Assembly: GCA_903772945.1 (NCBI GenBank)
Contig: CAICTM010000260.1
Coordinates: 19,389 to 83,388, forward strand
DNA: 64,000 nucleotides
Reading direction: 5' to 3'
Source: Seminavis robusta
Taxonomy: Eukaryota > Bacillariophyta > Bacillariophyceae > Naviculales > Naviculaceae
Under the pieces are notes generated by a model. That model saw only the letters and a program-made list of their open reading frames with translations. It ran no database searches and was not told the DNA's origin. A program made the position numbers and the translations under genes. Shown here piece after piece: positions 52,339 to 61,147 of this stretch (positions are counted from its first letter, which is position 1; the number at the start of each line of letters is the position of its first letter).

Positions 52339-53859
52339 ATGATGTTCCCACCCGAGCTGCGTTGCTCCAGCTTTGTGATCATTGTGGATAATGCACATGC
52401 CCCGACCAAGGGATTGCTGCAGCGAATACGAAACCGAGAAATGATGGAGTTATCGGCCTCACGATGGAATGCCACACCAGCCGCCAATACAACCACACAG
52501 AGCAGCCCTGCTTCCTTGGACGAACCCACCACACCCACGAATTTGGGACCCAAGGTGCCATTGCGACAGATCAGTCCTCCCGTCCAAAAGCGAGACAGCA
52601 CCCAACAACCAAAGCTTGCAGCTCCGGCCACATTGCCACCATCACCATCTGGCAGCCCCTCCTCGGAGTCCCGAAAAGGCATCCCCAACAAGCCTGTGCG
52701 AAGTAAAAGCCCTCGCATGCAACAGAGGGACTCCTCCTCCTCTTCATTCGAGACAGATTCGAAACCTGCCGCTACCTTACCCATGTCGCCCATGCTACCC
52801 GGTCGCCATCATCGTGCCAACCACGGCCACAGCACAGATACAGCCTTGTCTCAAGAGCGCCCGCGAATGCCACAACGCAAGAGGAGCCTGCTCAAGCAAG
52901 AACACAAGGATGAAGAAGCTGCCATTGGGCGATTGTTGACAGCAGACGAGGAAGATGACGAGGAGGAAGACGAAGAAGACACCCAGAACATGGATGCCTC
53001 GATTGTCCTTACAGCACTAGAACAACAAGACAAAGGACGTCATGCCTTGACCAGACGCCCCAGCCAGCTCGCCCGGCAATCGAGCTTTGAGATCTTGCCT
53101 GCTACCCTACCCACTCGTCAGTCAAGCTTTGAGTTGCGCCATCGGGGCGCTTCGCCCCTTTCAGAGAAAGTCGTCATGGAAATCCTGCATCATCGCCATC
53201 ATCCACGTCCTCTGTCTCCGGAACGATCGCAGTCTTCCGCCAGCATGCCAAACTTGTCTCGACGAGATACACCCGAAGACCTCGCCGCACAAGTCGAACC
53301 CAAGCTACATGTCTCCTTGCCCAACCTGTATCTTTCGACGACGACGGGCCTCTCGGATAGCCAAGAGACCGGCAAGCCACGAAGATGCGCTCCAAGGTTG
53401 AAGGCCGCCTCTGCTGGAGACTTGGATTCCGAACGACATGCTCGCTTGAAAACCGAGGCTACCATGGCAAAGCCAACTGGGTTTGACAAAGAAGAAGTTA
53501 CCACTGCGGATCATCCAACTGCCCAACGGATTGTCCCATCATCCAAGGTATCCGCTGGTTCCTCAGTGCTGCTCACCAAGAACCAGCAGTTGCAAGGTCC
53601 TCCTGTCACCACTCCCATGCCCCGCAAACCGATGCGTCAATGGAGTTTCAACTCCCAGTCAAGTGAGTCATCGGCTGGCAGCTGCAAGGCCAGGCGCTTC
53701 CCCATCTTTCGGCCTGGAGCTACCCGTCCCAGCTTGCCGGTCCGAAACTCGAGCTTTGACTTTACTGTGGAGCACGCAAAGTCCGCTCCACCTGTGGGCA
53801 AGCTACCGGGTCGTCAATCCAGTTTCCCTGGGTTGCATTCCACTTTTCAAAAGCTATAG
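52339..53859 (+). CDS. Low-complexity protein with repeated RxSSF-type motifs
   Basis: A 506-residue intronless protein from ATG 52339 (context GCCACCATGA). The N-terminus (SSFVIIVDNAHAPTKGLLQR) is the most conserved-looking part. The remainder is disordered: Ser/Pro/Thr-rich, with an acidic run (EEDDEEEDEED) and many basic residues. The motif R-[QN]-[SW]-S-F occurs five times, ARQSSFE, TRQSSFE, MRQWSFN, VRNSSFD and GRQSSFP, each a good phosphorylation site for basophilic kinases and a possible 14-3-3 site. No enzymatic domain. I cannot name a family. Signal or membrane segments are absent. Confidence 0.6.
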   Translation: MMFPPELRCSSFVIIVDNAHAPTKGLLQRIRNREMMELSASRWNATPAANTTTQSSPASLDEPTTPTNLGPKVPLRQISPPVQKRDSTQQPKLAAPATLPPSPSGSPSSESRKGIPNKPVRSKSPRMQQRDSSSSSFETDSKPAATLPMSPMLPGRHHRANHGHSTDTALSQERPRMPQRKRSLLKQEHKDEEAAIGRLLTADEEDDEEEDEEDTQNMDASIVLTALEQQDKGRHALTRRPSQLARQSSFEILPATLPTRQSSFELRHRGASPLSEKVVMEILHHRHHPRPLSPERSQSSASMPNLSRRDTPEDLAAQVEPKLHVSLPNLYLSTTTGLSDSQETGKPRRCAPRLKAASAGDLDSERHARLKTEATMAKPTGFDKEEVTTADHPTAQRIVPSSKVSAGSSVLLTKNQQLQGPPVTTPMPRKPMRQWSFNSQSSESSAGSCKARRFPIFRPGATRPSLPVRNSSFDFTVEHAKSAPPVGKLPGRQSSFPGLHSTFQKL

Positions 53860-55612
53860 ACGATTCAAGTCGACTTAACTTTAGACAACATTTACTTGCC
53901 AGCATCTACTACCAGTAGTATAATATAGTATGATACGGTGGGCTGCCTTCGAAATCTGTAGCACCTTCGAAATCTGTAGCATCCCCGTTCTGTTGTGGCG
54001 TGCATCGCACCATCCGGGTGTAACTCGGCGGTTCCTAAGGTATCACCACTGCTGCTGTGAATGATTCATTCGTTGGATCAAGATGTATAGAATCTTAGTC
54101 AGGATAAGGATCACGGTTCAGGATTCAGGATGATGGTTCAATCTTTCATACGACTAGTTGACACACACCGTGTTACAATGTTCCACCGCACCGCCTGCGG
54201 CTGCTTTTGATGTGAGGTGACGCTTTACTTGGATGTGTGATTGGGTGTTGAAACCGTTCAATTTTTAGGTTAAGCGGTGTCCAGGGGTTAGCCAGTCTTT
54301 GATGGGTAGTTGATGGGTAGTTGACGTTTGGTTGGTGTTGCTATGGAGAGCATTGGCTAGACAGCTTGGCTGGACATGGGTCCCAGCTTGTTGATGCGTT
54401 GTTAGATTTATGTTGCCGAGTTGGCTATGAACACTGTTGCCAGAAGCTATCCCAGATCCCAGATCAAATCAACCAAGTGTCCTTTTAAAATAATTAAACA
54501 GTGGAGAGGGAGAAAAAGTTCATGAGTCATCCTGTCATCCTTGCATGAATATTGGGTGATCGTAGGTATGATAGCTGCTATGATACTATTTACTGTAGGC
54601 AGAGCTCTGCATTCGGCAAGCTAGCTCTGAGTCATCAGCTGGAGGGGTAGAGTTTTACTAGCTAGCTACTAGTAGTGCTACTGTACTATCAATACAATGC
54701 TGCTTCAAGGGGTGACGCGACGAATTCCGAAGCTCGTCATTGTCAGAGCAGGTGGCTGTTGTAGTCTGTTAAGTCTTTGTTGATGATTGAGTGGTAAGAA
54801 CTCGAACTGGCTGCGTTGTCTCTTAAATCATGCTAAACAGCAAAAACAATGAATATGACGCGATATTTTCAGAAGCTCGTCAACTAAATAGGCTAGCTAG
54901 TCATTGTCGTGACTGTTGTCGATCCTAAATCTTTGTTCATGTTGCTTAGAAAGCATTCCAGATGGTGCACTTGTCTCTTATTAAAAAATAAAAGTCAAGC
55001 GGAACGAAGTAGACAGCCTGGTACCACTAGAAACTATTAAAATAGAAGGATGCATCCACCAGCAAACTTGCGTGGCAGGGTCTGGCTACGATGTACGTCC
55101 AAACTTCTCTCTTCTGCGGCGGTTCAGGTGGATTAAGTCTTACTTAATTCTCGCTGCAAACTTCTCTCTCTGCGGTGAGACCCAACGGTTCAGGTTCAGG
55201 TACTGGATGCCGTCGGTTGATCTACATACCGGGTACCAGTACCATTCAGCCATTCAGTATGTACATACACTGTAAGAAAAAGACATAAAGGTCTCAACAG
55301 GTACAGTGTTTACTACTAGTATACCGCTCTAGCTAGTAGTAAATGGGTTATCGTGACTCGAGAACCCATACAGATTGATTTTACGAGTGGTTTCCAGCTA
55401 CCCAAGAAGCCCTTTACACCCAGGCAAATTGCGTGGCGGTTGTGGCTGTCAGTTCTGGGTCCGGCTTACAGTGCGAAGTCAAGCAAAACATCGCTGTGCT
55501 AAAGAGCATCGAAACATCAGTTTCCAGCTACCACATCCATCATCATTTCTCACAATTTCAAATCGCCACCAACTAAAAAGCATTCTCCATTAGAATCAAA
55601 ACATACAATATC
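53860..55612. other. Large spacer with diverged internal duplications
   Basis: No gene supported. Two diverged repeats are visible: around 54714-54835 and 54857-54990 (shared GACGCGA, GAAGCTCGTC, TTGTCTCTTA and surrounding order), and around 55060-55130 and 55155-55200 (AAACTTCTCTCT with a nearby CTGCGG). CTAGCTAGCTACTAG lies near 54659. Confidence 0.45.
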
Positions 55613-56680
55613 ATGTCTCCCCCCAACACAAACAACGCTCCCGCTCCTACTGGCACAAGACCCCGCCGCCGTAGCTCTGGCACCAAGCTGTTGCTACTCG
55701 GCCTGGCCGCCAACTTGAATGGGGCAGAGTCGTTCTCAACTGTGCAGGCCCCAGCAACTCGACCATCCGCCAAGGCAACACCAGTTCCAGTGGATAAGCG
55801 CAGTGCATTCCGCAAGGCAGCATCGTGCCCCAATCTTGGAAGAACTTCGACCTCTATGGACGTTTTCTCTGCAGACATGGACAGTCTTTCAATCCCCACC
55901 AACCCGATGGGTGACATCTTTGATGGACTTGGAAGCATGCTCATGGCAGACTCTGCTGCTGCTGTGGACGTTGAGGCAGAAGGGATGAACCTGGCGGCCC
56001 ATGCCTTGTTGGACTTTTCTAGCCATTGGGCGCAAGCCACTATCGCTCTTCGGATGGCCGATGTCATTGGCCGGCTTTTTGTTTTGGGCCAGAGTTTGTT
56101 GCCTGGACACGGCATGTCGCCCGATGAACTCGCCATTCAGCTCGGCTTTCTGGCCGTCTCGTGCAATTCTTTGCACAAGCTTGTGCAGCCAAAGTTGAAG
56201 GCAGCCCAGGCATCCCAGTACTTGACCCCTCAAGACCGTTTGGCATTCCGCAAGGTTTTCAAGCCAGCGGGGCTCAACTGGAGCGAGTACCGAGAGCTCA
56301 GTCTCGAGAGTATGGAGTGGGTAACAATGGAGCCCGGACAGACCGTGAAGGACGACGCCGTCTACTGGCTGTACGAAGGTACCATTGAAATTGAAAGTGC
56401 ATCCACCGCAACTCGCGTTTTGACTGGCGACAAAACCGTTTCTGGCTTTAGCGGTCTTTTCGGCGAGAACCGCATTGCCAAGATCTTGGGCATCACCGAC
56501 TGCGGCAAGTCTGGAACCAAGACAACTGTGATCGGTGAGCAAGGAGCTACTTTCCTCAGAATGAGCACCAACAAGTTGGGAAAGCTCATGAAACACGATG
56601 ATGCTTTGGCGACCTCCATGAACAGATTGGTTTTCCAAAGCATGAAGAATAGAATCACCGAAGGTGCTCTCGGCGCTTGA
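55613..56680 (+). CDS. Protein with a cyclic-nucleotide-binding-like beta-roll
   Basis: A 355-residue intronless protein from ATG 55613. The start has Pro/Arg-rich residues, then a hydrophobic stretch (KLLLLGLAANLNGAES), possibly a signal or transit sequence; an ESF site there could be a weak ASAFAP-like cleavage point. Residues 225-335 (LESMEWVTMEPGQTV through QGATFLRMSTNKLGK) look like the beta-roll of CAP_ED/Popeye proteins: EPGQTV, a Gly-containing turn (YEGTIEIE), then the variable loop and the C-terminal helix. The phosphate-binding cassette (GE...R..A) is not clearly conserved, so cNMP binding is uncertain. Ends 36 bp before an array element at 56717. Confidence 0.6.
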   Translation: MSPPNTNNAPAPTGTRPRRRSSGTKLLLLGLAANLNGAESFSTVQAPATRPSAKATPVPVDKRSAFRKAASCPNLGRTSTSMDVFSADMDSLSIPTNPMGDIFDGLGSMLMADSAAAVDVEAEGMNLAAHALLDFSSHWAQATIALRMADVIGRLFVLGQSLLPGHGMSPDELAIQLGFLAVSCNSLHKLVQPKLKAAQASQYLTPQDRLAFRKVFKPAGLNWSEYRELSLESMEWVTMEPGQTVKDDAVYWLYEGTIEIESASTATRVLTGDKTVSGFSGLFGENRIAKILGITDCGKSGTKTTVIGEQGATFLRMSTNKLGKLMKHDDALATSMNRLVFQSMKNRITEGALGA

Positions 56681-56716
56681 AAATGAAGCACGCATAAGAA
56701 CCACAAACGCTATGCT

Positions 56717-57113
56717 GGACCGTCCGACGGTTTTCGATAAGGATTTAAAAACCTTGAATTTTCCACGACTGACAACATCCTCTTAAACATCCTCTTAACA
56801 TCCTCTTAACATCCTCTTAAATCTTCAACTTCCTCTTAAACATCCTTTCAAAAATACATCCTCTTAACAACATCCTCTTAAAGCTTCGAAACATCCTCTT
56901 AAGCCTTCATTGAAACACCATAGAACTTCCTCTTATCACGAATGAACATCCTCTTAAATAAACATCCTCTTAACAACATCCTCTTAAATACTCAACATCC
57001 TCTTAAACATCCTCTTAAATCTTCACATCCTCTTACATCCGCTTAACGCGAACCAGGATTTTGAGTCAGTCGTGGCAGTTTTAAAAGCCTGAGAGAAAAC
57101 CGTCGAACGGTCC
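56717..57113. mobile_element. Inverted-repeat-bounded array of CATCCTCTTAA motifs
   Basis: A 397-bp element. Left arm GGACCGTCCGACGGTTTT (56717-56734) matches the reverse complement of the right arm (57096-57113) with one mismatch; further inside, TTTAAAA and CCACGACTGAC also match in inverted order. The interior (about 56776-57045) holds about 15 copies of CATCCTCTTAA in a single orientation with variable spacing, plus a few degenerate copies. Direct TGCT flanks both ends, a possible 4-bp target-site duplication. No coding capacity. Begins just after the stop codon of the neighbouring gene, so it may lie in its 3' untranslated region. Confidence 0.75.
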
Positions 57114-57347
57114 TGCTTGAAACTGAGAATAGACCATTTTAGATAAGATTAGATGAATTAGATTACTAGTCTAACTAAACTAGGTTTGGCAAAACCAGTT
57201 GAATGAGTCAGTCGAGTCTTGCAGGCTGTCTGTATAGATAGCTGGCCACGCTGCCCAGAGAAGCAGTCTTATGAAGTCGTGATGAACCTTCATCCTTCAT
57301 CACAATCTGCCACTGGCAAGTAGGCAACTTGTGGATTGGAGCATCCT
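57114..57347. other. Spacer between two array elements
   Basis: Short non-coding spacer; a TTAGATTAGATG-type stretch lies near 57140-57170. Confidence 0.4.
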
Positions 57348-57752
57348 GGACCTCTGTGGAAACTCGAGTCGTGCTACTTTTCGTCTCCTAAATCCTTTTG
57401 ATCGTCTCCTATTTAATGGATTTCGTCTCCTAAAAATAGGAGACGAAACGGATCGTCTCCTAAATCTTTTGTCTCCTCTTAAAACGTCTCCTATTTTCAA
57501 CGGATCGTCTCCTATTCTCAACGGATCGTCTCCTAAGTGTACCATGTAAACTGTATGGCATCGTCTCCTAAATCTTTCGGATCGTCTCCTATTTCGAAAC
57601 AATCGTCTCCTAATTGGAATGTCTCCTACTGAATCGTCTCCTAAATATAGGAGACGATTGCTTTCGTCTCTTAAATCATTTCGATCGTCTCCTATTCCTC
57701 GGTGTATCGTCTCTTAAGTATTTTGCCACCAATGACGTTTCCACAGAGGTCC
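57348..57752. mobile_element. Inverted-repeat-bounded array of CGTCTCCTAA motifs
   Basis: A 405-bp element bounded by perfect 16-mer inverted arms: GGACCTCTGTGGAAAC (57348-57363) and its reverse complement (57737-57752). The interior (about 57378-57720) has about 18 copies of CGTCTCCTA with A/T extension. Two are inverted (TAGGAGACG near 57436 and 57646) and directly abut forward copies, making perfect hairpins. No coding capacity. Starts with GGACC, as does the element at 56717, but the motif and the remainder of the arm differ. Confidence 0.78.
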
Positions 57753-57802
57753 TGCTGCGCGGATGCATATTGGAAGAGAACAGCCGCTTGTAGTCGTACG
57801 TC

Positions 57803-58724
57803 CTAGCAAAGCTCTCTCCACAGCTTTTCCTCCACAGCCAGACCTTCTCCCGTGGCGCCTGCTTCCAGTGGAGCCAACGAAGGGTGGTCTTTACCAATCA
57901 GCTCCATCAATCCTTCATGTACTTTTCGATTGCCCTCCTCGTTAAGGTGCAAGCCATCACTCAGATATCGGCCATAAACCTCTGGGGAAGTTGCTCCCTC
58001 TAGCAGATTCCACACATTGAGGACGGAACAGCCTAGAGATTTTCCCAATTCCAGTACCTTTTCTCCATATGACTTAGCCACATTGTTGGCGCGTCCATCT
58101 TCTTCCAAGTCGCGGCATTTCCTCCAAGCAGCAGGGTCAAAGGGTGGGGGTGTCATCAGGATAATGGGAAACTTGTCGTCATCCTTTGTAGCAGCGGAGC
58201 TGAAAATGTTGAAGCATGCACTAGGAATCTCGAGGTCAGAGCACCATTGTATGAATCAAGTAACCAATGCCAGAACTATTCATGCAGCCACTGATGAGTG
58301 ATACAAAAACATACCGAATAGTGCCAATGATTGTTTCGAGATTTTTTGCATATTCCTCAATTGGTACATGCTGTCGCTCCCCGGGCAAACATGCATCATT
58401 GGCTCCGAAGAACACGGTACAAAACAAAATACCACTTCCCTCTTGGTTATCTTTGCTGGGAGGAAAGACTTTGGGAAGAAGAGGTAGTGCCATCTGTGTG
58501 TTGTATCCCGAGAAACCCCTGTTGAGGACATCGGCTCGACGTGCGTAGTCACTGGCTAACAGTGAAGCCCAGCCAACCTTGCCCTCCACGCCAAAGGCTT
58601 GTTCTGTGATTGAGTCTCCAAAGAGCACAATAGCCGGACGGATTCGTAGAGCAACCATGGCGAACAAGCTCGAGTAATATCGCAGCACAACTTGGACGTC
58701 GATGTCGAGGGTGGGTGCAAGCAT
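57803..58724 (-). CDS. GDSL (SGNH) esterase, IAH1-like, two exons
   Basis: Exons 58724-58315 and 58199-57803 joined over a 115-nt intron (GTATGT donor, TTTTCAG acceptor, phase 2) give 268 residues. Block I is VLFGDSITEQAFG, block III FFGANDACLPG and block V SDGLHLNEEGNRK, the full catalytic set of the isoamyl-acetate-esterase group. No signal peptide or membrane anchor is seen, so a cytosolic enzyme is likely, unlike the anchored relative at 46978-48177. The intron separates the second and third conserved blocks. The stop lies 50 bp from the array element at 57348-57752. Confidence 0.83.
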
Positions 58725-59034
58725 GGGGTGAGAAGTGAGAAGGAAGATACTGTTGTTTCATTAGGGTAGAGGATACAGTAAGATCATTTTGAGGTTCGCG
58801 CCATCCGAAAACGAAAATTTGGCTTTCGAAGTTTCTTTCTGACCACCTCTTCGTATATGCCTACTTCACACCCAGAACCCCTTGATCCCTTTCCCTACTT
58901 TCTCCAAGCGGACGTTACCTAGTACCGTTCCTTTCACGTAATCCCCTTTATAGTTATTTATTTATTTATTTATTTATTTTACCTCTTCCATCCCTCCCTC
59001 ACTTATCCTGCAAGAAAACTTCTATAAGATAGCA
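58725..59034. other. Intergenic with a TATT microsatellite
   Basis: About 310 bp separating divergent genes. A (TATT)n run (58955-58980) lies about 55 bp upstream of the LRR-like gene's start. No gene seen. Confidence 0.6.
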
Positions 59035-61005
59035 ATGACGGCCTCTGATACGACTACCAGCAGCAACAAGAGATGCCTTGATGCCTTAACGATCGAAGAG
59101 CTGGAGGAAGAGCTGCGGAAACGAAGGAAGAAGGCAGCTGAAGAAGAAGAAAAAGAGGAGGAGGAACTTGACGATGACTGTGAGGATGTTCCCATCTACC
59201 ACTGGCCGGATGCTTCGTCTATCAATCTTCACGTCGCACGTGCAAGGCTATCCGCCATCTTTCAGGCGATTGAGGACAACTGCAGCGATGTTACCGCTGA
59301 CTATGACTTCGATACAAAGTTACACGCACTGTTTCTCTTGCGAAGCCACCAATCCTTGATTGCGGAAGCCTACAACAGAAGAACCACTCTGTCTTACTTC
59401 CTCCAAGCAGGCACAGACGCCACTACCATGGAAGAATTGGCCCTCATGTACAACGCATACGTCCCCGAAAATCCCAAAATGGAATTCTGGATGTATTCCT
59501 TTCCTCAGGAGCCCAACATAGTGGCTGATTTGTGCAAATATGGAGCCCTGAAAGGAGGATGCGAGGGAAACTCCAGAGTCATTATGAAACAATTCTCCCA
59601 TCAGATCTTGAAGCCAATTATTCCCACAGGTGCCACGTGGTGCCGTAAGACTCTCCCCTTTGATCTTCTTGTCAAAACATGCATTCCAAGAACACGCGGC
59701 GATCGCGATCACATCTTCTCGGAGGTTCAAGTGCAATTGAAAGTTGCCGAGATTTTGGAGTCCATGCTAGAGTTCAGCCCAAACATGTTCAATGAAATCC
59801 GTAACGAAGACAGTATTTTTTTCTTCCTAACCGGCAGGCACATTGGGAACATTCTGAAGCAGTTTGTATTTGAGAAGCTCGCCCAACATTGGAACGTGAC
59901 TCGGCTGGTGATTCCAACTTGGATGCGGTATTTTGATGCACAGGATGCTTACGCCATTGGTAGAATGCTGCCAAAACTCAAAACGTTTCGTTACCTTAAC
60001 GAGATTGGCACGAATACATTCGAGACCCTTCTGAATGTCTTGTTTTGCCAAAGAGATACGACAATGCTGGAAGATTTGGGTTTGAGTATTCCTAACTGGG
60101 AAATCAGCGAATGGCAACCAATGTTTGGTGCTACTATCAAGAAATACACCAATCTTCGGCGGATGGCGCTGTGCATGGCTCGACCGCCACGGGACGAGAA
60201 CTACGTCTTTGACCTGCACTTTTTTGAGACAGCTCAGCGAAACCACAAGGGCATTTCAGAGCTCGAGCTTGAAGGTTTCCGGCTTTATAGCACCGCAAGC
60301 TTGAACAAAGTTATGCACAACAACCTTGAAAGTCTTGTTTTGGATGATGTTACTGTCACTCCCGATCAACCCTGGTCGTCTGATAGTACGCCCTTTCCTA
60401 GCTTGACCGATGTCCGCCTGGACAACATTGACGCGTCTCAGTTATGGGTCCAGGGACTGCTGATGCAACTTGCCAAGTCACCAGAGTTGACGTCGTTGAA
60501 TGTGAACCATTTTGACGAAGACGGGGACGAAGCTGATCTGACAAATGTCTTTATTGCTTTTCTAAAAGCAAACAGGCTCAGTTGCTTGCAGGGTTCCTGC
60601 TTTTCTTTGGATCTGAATAAGGCATCCCAGGCTCTGTCCCAAAACACGTCCCTGAATTATTTTGCTCTGCCGTATTCCACTCCATCGGATCAAATTGGTA
60701 AGCTGGGAGAAGCTCTGGAATCAAACAAGACACTGTCCCATATAGACACACGGTTGTGCTTGGTTGATTCCGACGAAGGCAGCAAGGTTGTCCATTACAG
60801 TATTCTGAACCTGTTCAATAGAGAGGCACTGAGCGATCCAAAGAAAGCCACCAAGGAAGAAGTACTCCGTCAGCTTTCTGACGTTCTCGACTGCCTTGGG
60901 CTGGGCGACGATGATCGTGGCTTTGGAGAAGAACACAGCGACCTGGTCTTTCAAAGTGCCCGGTTTGCAATTCTACAAATGACTTCATCTGTCTGGGCGA
61001 AATGA
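59035..61005 (+). CDS. LRR-like (ribonuclease-inhibitor type) protein with N-terminal coiled coil
   Basis: A 656-residue intronless protein from ATG 59035. Residues 18-50 form an acidic/basic coiled coil (EELEEELRKRRKKAAEEEEK). The second half has irregular leucine-rich repeats: GISELELEGFRLYSTASLNK, ESLVLDDVTV, SLTDVRLDNIDASQLW, ELTSLNVNHF and TSLNYFALPY. Such solitary LRR proteins are strongly expanded in diatoms. A partner is not known. No signal peptide, so nucleus or cytosol is likely. Confidence 0.62.
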   Translation: MTASDTTTSSNKRCLDALTIEELEEELRKRRKKAAEEEEKEEEELDDDCEDVPIYHWPDASSINLHVARARLSAIFQAIEDNCSDVTADYDFDTKLHALFLLRSHQSLIAEAYNRRTTLSYFLQAGTDATTMEELALMYNAYVPENPKMEFWMYSFPQEPNIVADLCKYGALKGGCEGNSRVIMKQFSHQILKPIIPTGATWCRKTLPFDLLVKTCIPRTRGDRDHIFSEVQVQLKVAEILESMLEFSPNMFNEIRNEDSIFFFLTGRHIGNILKQFVFEKLAQHWNVTRLVIPTWMRYFDAQDAYAIGRMLPKLKTFRYLNEIGTNTFETLLNVLFCQRDTTMLEDLGLSIPNWEISEWQPMFGATIKKYTNLRRMALCMARPPRDENYVFDLHFFETAQRNHKGISELELEGFRLYSTASLNKVMHNNLESLVLDDVTVTPDQPWSSDSTPFPSLTDVRLDNIDASQLWVQGLLMQLAKSPELTSLNVNHFDEDGDEADLTNVFIAFLKANRLSCLQGSCFSLDLNKASQALSQNTSLNYFALPYSTPSDQIGKLGEALESNKTLSHIDTRLCLVDSDEGSKVVHYSILNLFNREALSDPKKATKEEVLRQLSDVLDCLGLGDDDRGFGEEHSDLVFQSARFAILQMTSSVWAK

Positions 61006-61147
61006 AATTGGTACACAGAGACTCCTAAACTCAGCTGACGTGCCTCAAAAACCTTGGACTCCATGTTCAGACAATCAACTTTTACAGTTCGCAAACTTGA
61101 CTTGTAGTCCACCTAGCTCTAGTTAGCACAATGCTGCTTTCCTTATG

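Noticed and set aside
56776-57045. CRISPR array
   Set aside because: Motif only about 11 nt, spacing highly variable, no uniform spacers and nuclear eukaryotic context with introns; inverted arms point to a transposable-element-like form.
58955-58980. TATT run as a TATA box
   Set aside because: It is a simple microsatellite; nothing marks a transcription start at a fixed distance.
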